NCBI RefSeq assembly: GCF_040675875.1
Contig: NZ_JBEGII010000001.1
Location: 3,844,001 to 3,908,000 of the forward strand
Length of the DNA: 64,000 bases
Reading direction: 5' to 3'
Source: Microbacterium sp. LWO12-1.2
GTDB lineage: Bacteria > Actinomycetota > Actinomycetes > Actinomycetales > Microbacteriaceae
Below the pieces are notes generated by a model. It had not been told where the DNA came from. It searched no databases and saw nothing but the letters and a program-made list of their open reading frames with translations. Numbering within the stretch: the stretch's first letter is position 1; the number at the start of each line of letters is the position of its first letter. The translations under genes were made by a program, and so were the position numbers. This document shows, one piece after another, positions 53,222-61,412 of the stretch.

Positions 53222-54598
53222 TCAGCGCTTGCTGCTCTTCTCCGTCTCGACCACGTCGATCGTGATCTTCTCGAGCGGGCCGTCGTCATCGATGATCTCG
53301 TCGTCCAGCACCTCGTCGCCGAGGAACTCCTCGACGGGGGTGCCGTCTTCCTCGTCGACGGGATCTGCGATGAGGGCGGGCGTCGACGCAGTGGACTGCT
53401 CGTCCGAGAACACGCCGTCAGGGCGGATCAGCTCCCGCACCTCCGCCATGAAGCTCGTGAGCTGCTGCTGCTGCCAGCGCAGCTGACGAGTGCGATCCTC
53501 TGCGTCGCGCAGGACGGCCGAGGTGTGATTCGTGACGGAGTCGACGATCTTCTGCGACTTCACGCGGGCGCGGTCCAGGATCTCGCGGGCGCGCACCTGG
53601 GCGTCCGCCTCGATGGACTGGGACTGCGAGCGCATCAGACGCTCGTAGTCCTCGGCCTTGGCCGAGATGCGCTGCGCATGCTCGAGGGAGGAGGCGACCT
53701 GCTCGTTCGCGTCGTTCGTGATGCGCTCGGCGTGCGCCACAGCCTGATTGTGCAGCACCAGGAACTCCTGCTGGGCGTCGTCCTGGCGACGTGTGAGCGT
53801 CTCCTCGAACTCCAGCACGCGCGCGTTCATCTCGCGCACCTCGCGCTCGGCGTCGGCGCGCAGCTGCGTGGTCTCACGGGTGACGAGCGACCGCAGTGCG
53901 GCCGCGCCCTTCTCGGCCTCGGTGCGGATGGCCGTCGCCTCCTGGGAGGCCTGGTTCACCTTCTCGGCAGCGTGGCTCGCCTCGCGGTCGAGACGCGCCT
54001 CGTGCGCCGTGTACTCGGTGTCCATCTTCAAGCGCACCTGGTCGGCGTCGCGCTGCGCCTGCGAGGTGATCCGCTCGGCGTCGGCGTCGGCTTCGGCGCG
54101 CTGCGCGGCGACCTCCTCGCGGGCGGCGGCCATCAGCCGGTCGGCCTGCACTGCGGCGTTCTGGATCAGGACGTTCGCCTGCTCCTCGGCGACACGGAGG
54201 ATCGCCTCGAACTGCTGACGTGACGGCGCCTCCTGACCTTCGGCCTTGGGGGCGTCGACCAGCTCGGACGTGAGAGTCGCGATCTGCTGCTCGGCTTCGC
54301 TGGCCTGCGCCTTGGCGGCGATGAGCTCGCTCTCGACGGCTTCGCGGGAGGCGCGCTCCTCTTCGCGGACGGATTCGAGGGCCGTGGTGTGGCGCTCATC
54401 GGCGTCGGCGAGGTCTGCGGTGACCTGCTGGAGCTTGGTGCGCAGCGACGCGAGTGCGGCGTCGACCTCGGCCTTGTCGTATCCGCGGAAGCCCACGGTG
54501 AAGGCCGAGGCGTCCTGCGGGTTCGTCTCGATCAGCTGATCGAAGAAGTCAGGCGAGCGCTGACCGTCGCGGTCGGCGGTTCCGGAGGATTCGCTCAT
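53222..54598 (-). CDS. DivIVA-like coiled-coil scaffold protein
   Basis: A 458-residue protein. Residues about 17-53 (FDQLIETNPQDASAFTVGFRGYDKAEVDAAL) resemble the DivIVA N-terminal membrane-binding segment. Residues about 50-390 are one long coiled coil rich in Ala, Glu, Gln and Arg, and the tail is strongly acidic. Relatives (DivIVA/Wag31, Scy, FilP) organise polar growth and cell shape in actinobacteria. It has its own terminator and stands alone. The canonical DivIVA gene normally sits in the division cluster, so this is likely a paralogue. Confidence 0.8.
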   Translation of the reverse strand: MSESSGTADRDGQRSPDFFDQLIETNPQDASAFTVGFRGYDKAEVDAALASLRTKLQQVTADLADADERHTTALESVREEERASREAVESELIAAKAQASEAEQQIATLTSELVDAPKAEGQEAPSRQQFEAILRVAEEQANVLIQNAAVQADRLMAAAREEVAAQRAEADADAERITSQAQRDADQVRLKMDTEYTAHEARLDREASHAAEKVNQASQEATAIRTEAEKGAAALRSLVTRETTQLRADAEREVREMNARVLEFEETLTRRQDDAQQEFLVLHNQAVAHAERITNDANEQVASSLEHAQRISAKAEDYERLMRSQSQSIEADAQVRAREILDRARVKSQKIVDSVTNHTSAVLRDAEDRTRQLRWQQQQLTSFMAEVRELIRPDGVFSDEQSTASTPALIADPVDEEDGTPVEEFLGDEVLDDEIIDDDGPLEKITIDVVETEKSSKR

Positions 54599-54858
54599 GG
54601 CGGTTCATGCCTTTCTGGCGGGGCCACGTCGTGAGGAGGAGGCGCCGATCCGCAGAGCGGAACGGCGGGGAACACGCGGGCCGAAAGAATGTCGTGAAGG
54701 GACTGATGCCACGACAGCGACCTGCCGGAAGCCGGGCCGAGCGGTGGCGCGCTAACAGCATAGTTGCGTCGGCTGAGAGATGCGCCCTCAGTTTTGGCGG
54801 TCTGCGAGGGACGTGCGGGGTGGGAGTCCGAGTACGTGCGGTGAGGAGCTGCCCGCCG

Positions 54859-55164
54859 TCAGGGAGCGTTGATCAGGTGATCGAGCACCAGTTCGCCGGT
54901 GGCGTTGAGCACGCGCATCATCTCGGCGATCAGCTTCGCGTCGATCGGCGGCTGCTCGGGCTCATCGAATCCGAACTGCAGGGGGATCGCCGGGTGGATC
55001 CACACGGTGGCTCTCAGGTCTGGACCGTCGCCCAACGGCCGCCACGTCATCATGAAGCTCTCCTGCCGGCGCAGCTTGGTCGAGATGACGATCTTGAGGT
55101 GTGCCAGGGTCGCGTCCTCGATGAGGATCGGATCCGAGGTGCCGTCATACCGGAGTCTTCCCAT
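54859..55164 (-). CDS. small DUF7882-like protein of Microbacteriaceae
   Basis: A 101-residue protein: MGRLRYDG at the start, HLKIVISTKLRRQESFMMTW and WIHPAIPLQF in the middle. This pattern belongs to a short protein family that I know from Microbacteriaceae genomes, where it is sometimes mislabelled as a DNA ligase. There is no catalytic motif and no assigned function. The 260 bp on the DivIVA side hold no gene that I can support. Confidence 0.7.
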   Translation of the reverse strand: MGRLRYDGTSDPILIEDATLAHLKIVISTKLRRQESFMMTWRPLGDGPDLRATVWIHPAIPLQFGFDEPEQPPIDAKLIAEMMRVLNATGELVLDHLINAP

Positions 55165-55322
55165 ACCCAGAACCGTACAACGAGAACCGCCCGCCCATTC
55201 GCACGTGTCCCATGCATTGGAATCGCTCGCGACGCAATCCCCTTCTGAATCGGGGCGCGGCGGCCTAGCGTCACCACATGGACGACACGGACGAGAAGAA
55301 TGAGACGAAGGAGACGCTGACG

Positions 55323-55586
55323 ATGGTTCGCACCCAGCTCGCGGTCAACGATGTCGGATTCTTCCTGGCGCAAGGCCAGGACGTCCCCGACCTGAAAAGA
55401 CGCATCGAGTTCGCAGCGCAGGCGGGAGGTCGGTTCGTGGACTTCGTCGTGGTGGGCAACCGGTCGGTGAGCGTGCTGATCTCCTCGTCGAGTCAGATCG
55501 TGATCTCCGTGGAGACCGTGGAGTTCGACGCGCGCGACAACGGAGACGACACCGTCCCATTCAGCGGCGCGTTCGACATGCTGTGA
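55323..55586 (+). CDS. 87-residue hypothetical protein, divergent partner of the DUF7882-like gene
   Basis: Starts at ATG 55323 with AAGGAG nine bases upstream; an ATG at 55278 would add 15 charged residues. The protein (FFLAQGQDVPDLKRRIEFAAQAGG, then FVDFVVVGNRSVSVLI) is a compact alpha/beta domain without known motif. Similar small proteins occur near DUF7882-like genes in this family, but that is from memory and is not shown here. Confidence 0.65.
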   Translation: MVRTQLAVNDVGFFLAQGQDVPDLKRRIEFAAQAGGRFVDFVVVGNRSVSVLISSSSQIVISVETVEFDARDNGDDTVPFSGAFDML

Positions 55587-55718
55587 CGAGGAAGCCTCCG
55601 GAGCACTCCCATATCGATGGAGGAGGAGTGCCTTCTCGGCGCTGGCGCAGACGCGCTGGTACGGTGACGGCGGAGGACATTGCGTCCCTGGGGCCAGCCG
55701 AGCAAGAGAGAACTCGAC

Positions 55719-57038
55719 ATGAAGCGAACGTCACGGTCGCGGCTCGTCCGCGTCGCGATGGCGACCGTGTTGGCGGTGGTGCTCGGCACGATCGCCCCTT
55801 CGCTGGTCTCCGCGGTTCCCGCATCAGCGGCAACCGACGGACAGATGGTCTACCCCGCGTCGGGGAACATCCAGTCCAAGGTCGGGGACGGGTGCCGCGG
55901 AAACTACCGGGCGCACGACGGCATCGACATCTCCGGCCAGGGCGGAACGCCGATCCTGGCCGCGTATGACGGTGTGATCAAACTGCGAGCGTCGAACGGC
56001 GGCTACGGCTTCTACACCGATGTCGAGCACCCGGGCGGATACGTGACCCGCTACGGGCACATGGCCGCACAGGGGATGTATGCCCCTGGTACCAGGGTCG
56101 TACGGGGGCAGCAGATCGGTGTGGTCGGCGACACCGGCAGCCCCGGCGCGTACCACCTGCATTTCGAGGTCTGGCGGAACGGCTCGATCTACAGTCAGAT
56201 CAATCAGGGCTTCACCTGCCTCTCGAATATCACCCGTGGGAACACACTCCCGTTGGTTTTCCCAGGGCTCGCGACCCAGCCCGTTCCGGTTCTCCTCACC
56301 GATTTCGATGCCGACGGCCGCGCAGATCTGCTCGGCGTCGCCGCAGACGGTGACCTTCACTTCATCAAGGGGGACGGCAACGGACGCTTCCAGCCGGGAG
56401 CCGTCGTCACCACAGCGTGGGGAATCCACAAGCATCTCTCCTCCGCCGACTTCAACCGCGACGGAAGGGCCGACATGCTCGTGGTGCGGTCGGACGGCGC
56501 GCTCGAGTTCTACGGCGGAAGCGCCACCGGCGGCTTCGACGATTTCCGCGTCATCGGCTCCGGGTGGTACGGGATGCTTCAGGTGACGTCTGGGGCGGAC
56601 TATACGGGAGACGGGAAGCATGACATCGTCGCGGTGACTCCGACGGGTGCGCTGCTTATCTATCCCGGTAACGGGGCGGCTGGATTCGCTGGAGCCGAGA
56701 TCACCGCCGGCAGTGGGTGGCACGGCTTCCGGTTCGTCATCGGCGGCGACTTTAACGGTGACGGCGCGGGCGACCTCATGACCGTCGACAGCAACGGGAT
56801 CCTCCGGCTCTACCCTGGCCAGTACAACGGGTTCGGAGCCCCCCAGGCGATCAGCGGTGGCTGGGGAGCGCTACGTGCGCTCACGGGCGGCAGCGACTAC
56901 ACAGGCGACGGCAAGGCCGACCTCGTGGGCGTCAACGCATCCGGTGAGATGATCGTCTACGTCGGTACCGGTGCGATCGGCTTCAGCGGTTCGATCTTGG
57001 TCGGTGCGGGGTGGGGCGGATACGCCCTGATCGAGTAG
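55719..57038 (+). CDS. secreted M23 metallopeptidase with FG-GAP repeats
   Basis: A 439-residue protein from ATG 55719 with a signal peptide to about residue 37 (ASA-A). The M23 domain has H66-x3-D70, H114 and H146-L-H148, the full zinc and catalytic set, so it should cut peptidoglycan cross-links. Residues 190-439 carry five FG-GAP/VCBS-like calcium loops (DxDxDGxxD type) at about 195, 244, 293, 343 and 392, spaced about 49 residues, as in one propeller. The repeats probably bind wall carbohydrate. It is a single-gene unit. Confidence 0.9.
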   Translation: MKRTSRSRLVRVAMATVLAVVLGTIAPSLVSAVPASAATDGQMVYPASGNIQSKVGDGCRGNYRAHDGIDISGQGGTPILAAYDGVIKLRASNGGYGFYTDVEHPGGYVTRYGHMAAQGMYAPGTRVVRGQQIGVVGDTGSPGAYHLHFEVWRNGSIYSQINQGFTCLSNITRGNTLPLVFPGLATQPVPVLLTDFDADGRADLLGVAADGDLHFIKGDGNGRFQPGAVVTTAWGIHKHLSSADFNRDGRADMLVVRSDGALEFYGGSATGGFDDFRVIGSGWYGMLQVTSGADYTGDGKHDIVAVTPTGALLIYPGNGAAGFAGAEITAGSGWHGFRFVIGGDFNGDGAGDLMTVDSNGILRLYPGQYNGFGAPQAISGGWGALRALTGGSDYTGDGKADLVGVNASGEMIVYVGTGAIGFSGSILVGAGWGGYALIE

Positions 57039-57048
57039 CGGGGAATCT

Positions 57049-57969
57049 TCAGCCCAGCAGCGACATGATCAGTACGAGCACCGGAAGGCAGCCGAGCGTG
57101 GTGACGAAGACGGTGTCGCGGGAGATCGGTTCGCCCACACCGTAGCGTTGGGAATAGTTGAAGACGTTCTGCGCGGTGGGGAGCGCCGCCAGGACGGTCA
57201 CGATCAGCACCTCAGACGATGACAGGCCGAACACCACCTCGGCGACGAACCAGGCGATCGCGGGCATGAACGCGAGCTTCAGTCCGCTCGCGAGGATCAC
57301 GTCTCTGCGGTGCCCGCGTGCGCCGAGGACGCGCTGTCCATGCAACGACATGCCGTAGCTGATCAGCAACACCGGCACGGCGGCGTCCGCGATCAACTGC
57401 GCCGGATCCATCACGATCGCCGGAAGGGCGATTCCGCTGAGCGAGACGATCGTGCCGAGCAGAGCGCCCAGGATGATCGGATTGGTCGCCGTGCGACGCA
57501 GTGTGCGCATGAGGGAGACGTGTTCGCTCGTGACAGCATCCAGGATCGTCAGCGAGATCGGGGTGAAGATCAGCAGCTGCAGGAGGATGACGGGCGCGGG
57601 AAAGGCGGCGCTACCGAGCAGATACAGCGAGAGAGGGAGACCGATGTTGTTGGAGTTGACCTGTCCGGCGGACAGCGCTCCGATCACGGTTTCGGCGATC
57701 GAGCGGTGCCAGACGAACCGGGCGACGAGGACGTAGACGGCGATCACGGCGACGGCCGCGATCGCTGACACCGGGAGGAGCGAGGAGAAGAGCATCTTCG
57801 CATCCGCGTGCGCGAGCACCGAGAACAGCAGGAACGGCGAGAGCACGAAGAAGATGAGTCGTCCCAGCACATGCCGGGCGTGCGGCCCGAGCAGGTCGAC
57901 GCGGGCGATGACGTAGCCGATGACGATCGCGACAGCCACCACGGCGAATCCGGTGAGCGTGTCGAGCAT
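57049..57969 (-). CDS. AEC-family permease (auxin efflux carrier type)
   Basis: A 306-residue protein with ten membrane helices in two halves. It has GQVNSNNIGLPLS in the first half and TATNPIILGALLG and LPTAQNVFNYS in the second, the conserved asparagine/proline sites of the AEC family. Members move malate, malonate or other anions; the substrate here is unknown. It starts at the ATG ending at 57969; the upstream extension is rejected. It is convergent with the M23 gene. Confidence 0.88.
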   Translation of the reverse strand: MLDTLTGFAVVAVAIVIGYVIARVDLLGPHARHVLGRLIFFVLSPFLLFSVLAHADAKMLFSSLLPVSAIAAVAVIAVYVLVARFVWHRSIAETVIGALSAGQVNSNNIGLPLSLYLLGSAAFPAPVILLQLLIFTPISLTILDAVTSEHVSLMRTLRRTATNPIILGALLGTIVSLSGIALPAIVMDPAQLIADAAVPVLLISYGMSLHGQRVLGARGHRRDVILASGLKLAFMPAIAWFVAEVVFGLSSSEVLIVTVLAALPTAQNVFNYSQRYGVGEPISRDTVFVTTLGCLPVLVLIMSLLG

Positions 57970-58083
57970 CCCCTGAGCGTATCGAGCGATCGGTGCGCGC
58001 GGGGCGAGCCTGACGGGGCGGATGGCGGCCGATGCCCGAAGAGGGGACAGCCGCACTCGTTCGTACTTCTCTACGATGAGGTC

Positions 58084-58566
58084 ATGACCTCAGCTCGGAA
58101 GGCCCGCTCCCTCGCCGCCGCCCTCGCCCTGCTCGCCGGGGTGACGCTTGCCGGATGCGCCGCATCGCCGGAGAGCACGGGGGAGGGGGCAGGCCAGACG
58201 CCGGCTCCGGAGCAGACCTCGACGCCGACTCCCGCGCAGACCACGGCGCCCGTCGAGCCGACGGAGAGTCCGGCCGCGTTCACCGAGAGCGAGCTCGCGC
58301 AGATCTGCATCGACGCCACCACGTCGGCGTTCGATCCCGATGTCGAGTTCGACGCATCCGGCGTCCGTGTGGAGCAGCGGACGGTCACCCCCGAGTGGCT
58401 GGTCCTGGTGCCTGCCCTCACTCTGGGCTACAGCGGCGAGGCGCAGTGCACGATCGGCGGCTCGCCGACGGATCCGGAGGTCGACATGGCGGCCGCCTCG
58501 ATCGAGCGTCTCCCGGAGGAGCAGATCCAGCGGCTCATCCGCGGAGAGAACGAGGGCACCGGGTAG
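58084..58566 (+). CDS. predicted lipoprotein
   Basis: A 160-residue protein from ATG 58084 with signal peptide and lipobox LAGC (Cys at about residue 25), a threonine/proline/glutamate linker (35-66) and a small folded domain with two cysteines that may form a disulfide. No family recognised. It is convergent with the TetR gene. Confidence 0.7.
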   Translation: MTSARKARSLAAALALLAGVTLAGCAASPESTGEGAGQTPAPEQTSTPTPAQTTAPVEPTESPAAFTESELAQICIDATTSAFDPDVEFDASGVRVEQRTVTPEWLVLVPALTLGYSGEAQCTIGGSPTDPEVDMAAASIERLPEEQIQRLIRGENEGTG

Positions 58567-58586
58567 GGGGAGCTCCGGCGGCGTGC

Positions 58587-59204
58587 TCAGTCCTGGGCGA
58601 AGATCTCCGGGTGCGCGCCGATGAGATCGGCCTGTTCCGTCCACGAGAGCCCCACGATGCTGAGCACGACGCGGACGACGGTCGAGTCTGCGTCGGTCGT
58701 GGTGAGCCGCAGCTCGCGCAGCGTGGCCCTGGCCGTCTCCTCGATGAGGAAGGCGAGGAGTTCGGCCGGCATGTCTCCCCGGAACGCCCCCGAGTCCACC
58801 CCCGCCCTCGTCAGGTCGCGGATGCGTTGACGCAGCGGAGCCAGAGCGAGCACGGTGTCGGCCAGATGTGCGTCGTCGAGGGCGATGTTGGCCGAGGCGC
58901 GCACGGCGGAGGCCTCCCGCCACAGACGCGTCGCCATCCGCGCCAGGGTCACCCGGGGGTCGGACTCATCGGTCGTCTCGGCGATCGCGTTGAACCGCTG
59001 AGCACCGACCGCGATCACCTCGCGCAGCAGGCTGTCGCGGTCGGCGAAGTGACCGTAGACGGCTCGCCGGGTGAGACCGGCGGCCTGCGCGATCGCGTCG
59101 AGTGACGCGTACGGGTTCGTGGCGAGCATCGACTGCGCGGCGCTCAGCAGCGCTTCCCGGTTGGCCAGGGCATCGCGTCGACGTCGCGGGCTCGGTGCGG
59201 TCAC
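58587..59204 (-). CDS. TetR-family transcriptional regulator
   Basis: A 205-residue protein with the TetR helix-turn-helix at about 25-70 (ASLDAIAQAAGLTRRAVYGHFADRDSLL) and a helical ligand domain. It ends the minus-strand block behind two YhgE/Pip genes; 27 bp separate it from the membrane protein gene. It probably represses this export/membrane operon in response to a small hydrophobic compound. Confidence 0.9.
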   Translation of the reverse strand: MTAPSPRRRRDALANREALLSAAQSMLATNPYASLDAIAQAAGLTRRAVYGHFADRDSLLREVIAVGAQRFNAIAETTDESDPRVTLARMATRLWREASAVRASANIALDDAHLADTVLALAPLRQRIRDLTRAGVDSGAFRGDMPAELLAFLIEETARATLRELRLTTTDADSTVVRVVLSIVGLSWTEQADLIGAHPEIFAQD

Positions 59205-59231
59205 TTCGGGTCCTTTCGCAGGGCGCTGTGG

Positions 59232-61412
59232 TCAGGACATCAGCTTGGTCGATGCGAGCGCCTCGACCAGTTTGCGGTTGTAGGTCATCAGGGGGCGCCG
59301 CAGCACGAGGCCGAGGAGCAGCGTGGGAATGATGAACAGCGCGAGTGCGCCGAGCGCCCACCAGAAGTCGGCCTGGTACACGCCGGCGATCGCGGATCTC
59401 ACCATGTTCACCGCATAGGTCGCGGGAAGGAAGGGGCTGATGCTCTGGAACCAGTCGGGAAGCAGCTGCAACGGGTACGCGCCGCCCGAACCCGAGATCT
59501 GGATCACGAGGAGCAGCACAGAGAGCGCTTTGCCCGCGTTCCCGAACGCGACCACCGCGGTGTAGACGATGAGCGTGAAGACGGTCGAGATCGCCCATCC
59601 GGCAAGGACCAGCAGGAGCGGATGCGCGGGCTCGATCTGGACGAAGAGGATCAGTCCGAGGGTCAGCAGCGTGCTCTGCGCGAGACCGGCCAGACCGAAG
59701 ATGCCGTAGCGGCCGAGGTACTTCTGCGTCGGACTGAGCTCCGGACGATCGGGGAGCGTCTCGGCGTTCACATCGACACGGATCGTCACGGTCATCAGAA
59801 GCGCGCCCACCCAGAGGGCGAGGATCATGTACAGCGGCGCCATGGCCGCACCGAATCCTGCCACGGGGAAGACCGCGGTGCGGTCGAGGCGCACGGGCTC
59901 AGCGAGGGAGGTGGCGAGCACGCCGGGGTCGGCGCCGATCAGCTCGCTGAGATCACCGGTGTCCGCGGCCTTCGCCATCGACTGCTGGACGGCGTCGAAT
60001 CGATCGGCCATCGTGTTCAACGATGCTGACAGCTGCGTCGTGGCCTCCTGCGCGCGGGACAGCGTCGAGAGGACGGAATCGGATGCTCCGGACAGACCTG
60101 ATGTGATGCCGGACAGGTCGGATCGGATCGCCGAGACATCGGATCCGATCTGCGTGAGCGTCGAAGAGAGGGAGTTCAGCTGCGCTTTCAAGCCGTTGTC
60201 GTAGGTGCTCCGGGCGTCGGCGAGCGCCTTCTTGGCTTCAGCGATCGCCGCGGAGATCTCCTGGTGGGTGCTCTGTGCCGCGTCGTTGCCGGCCGTGATG
60301 TCGGTCGCCGCTTTCTGGAGGCGATCCTGCAGCGCCTGTTGCCGGGCGATCGCTTCGTCGATCCGGCTGATCACGGCGTCGAAGTCGGGCTGCGCAGATT
60401 CCGGGAGGTTGGGTCGGACCTCGGTCTCCAGCGTGTTCTTGACCGCGGTGTACTGATCGACCTGCTGCTGCACGCGCTCCGCGAGAGTGGTGATCGCCTG
60501 CACCTGGGTGCCGCTGAGCGTATCGCCCGCGGCGTACAGCTCGTCGATGCTCTCGCCCACGGCGTCGTAGCTGCTCGAGGTCGCCGCGAGGGCATCCGCC
60601 AGTGATTGCGCTGCCGTCTGCAGGGTCGACCTCAGCGTGCTCGCCGCATCCACGCCGCTGCCGAGGGCACCGGAGGTGTCCGTGAACGCGTCACCGGCTG
60701 TGCCGACCAGAGCCGAGGCGCTGTCGAGCAGGGGGCGGCTCGCCTCGAGCAGAGCCGTGAACGTGTCGGCCGTGTGTGCTCCGGAGCGCAGCTGGTCACC
60801 CACGCTTCCCAGGCGCGCCTCGACGCGCGTCAGGGCCGCCTGCGTGTCTTCATCGGTGAGGTAGTCCGACATCGACGAGACGAGGCCGAGCGCGACGTCG
60901 CCGAGCGTCTGGGCGAACGTGTCGCTGATCTCGGAGGACACCCCTTCGGCGCCCTGGCCTGTGATCTTCGGTGCCAGGGCGTTCTTCTTCTCGTTCGTGT
61001 AGAGCGCGATGTGCGTGCGGTCGCCGCCATCGGCGTAGAACGTCAGCATGTCCGCGCTGAAGGTCTCGGGCAGCACGATCGCGGCGTAGTACTCGCCCGA
61101 GCTGGTCCCGTCGATCGCGTCGTGCTCATCGGTGATGACCCAGTCGAGCTGGTCGTTCCCGCGGAGCTGGGAGAGCACCTGTTCTCCCACGTTGATGCGG
61201 ATCGGGACGAGGTCGCTCTCGTACCCGGCATCGGTGCTCGCGACCGCGATCTTCAGGTCCTTCGTGTTCGCGAACGGATCCCAGCTGGCGATCACGTTGA
61301 ACCAGGTGAACAGCGACGGGATGACGACGAGTCCGAAGAGCACGATGCACGCCATCACGTTCTGGGTGGCGTGACGCACGTCGCGGAGCGTCAGGTGCAG
61401 GATGTCCTTCAC
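59232..61412 (-). CDS. YhgE/Pip-domain membrane protein
   Basis: A 726-residue protein. One N-terminal helix (about 20-40) leads into a large extracytoplasmic region (about 45-520) with long coiled-coil helices, and six helices close the C-terminus. This is the layout of YhgE/Pip proteins, a branch related to ABC-2 permeases and phage-infection proteins. The ATG overlaps the stop of the next YhgE/Pip gene by ATGA. The two are paralogues and likely form a complex; the function is unknown, with links to export or envelope stress. Confidence 0.9.
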   Translation of the reverse strand: MKDILHLTLRDVRHATQNVMACIVLFGLVVIPSLFTWFNVIASWDPFANTKDLKIAVASTDAGYESDLVPIRINVGEQVLSQLRGNDQLDWVITDEHDAIDGTSSGEYYAAIVLPETFSADMLTFYADGGDRTHIALYTNEKKNALAPKITGQGAEGVSSEISDTFAQTLGDVALGLVSSMSDYLTDEDTQAALTRVEARLGSVGDQLRSGAHTADTFTALLEASRPLLDSASALVGTAGDAFTDTSGALGSGVDAASTLRSTLQTAAQSLADALAATSSSYDAVGESIDELYAAGDTLSGTQVQAITTLAERVQQQVDQYTAVKNTLETEVRPNLPESAQPDFDAVISRIDEAIARQQALQDRLQKAATDITAGNDAAQSTHQEISAAIAEAKKALADARSTYDNGLKAQLNSLSSTLTQIGSDVSAIRSDLSGITSGLSGASDSVLSTLSRAQEATTQLSASLNTMADRFDAVQQSMAKAADTGDLSELIGADPGVLATSLAEPVRLDRTAVFPVAGFGAAMAPLYMILALWVGALLMTVTIRVDVNAETLPDRPELSPTQKYLGRYGIFGLAGLAQSTLLTLGLILFVQIEPAHPLLLVLAGWAISTVFTLIVYTAVVAFGNAGKALSVLLLVIQISGSGGAYPLQLLPDWFQSISPFLPATYAVNMVRSAIAGVYQADFWWALGALALFIIPTLLLGLVLRRPLMTYNRKLVEALASTKLMS

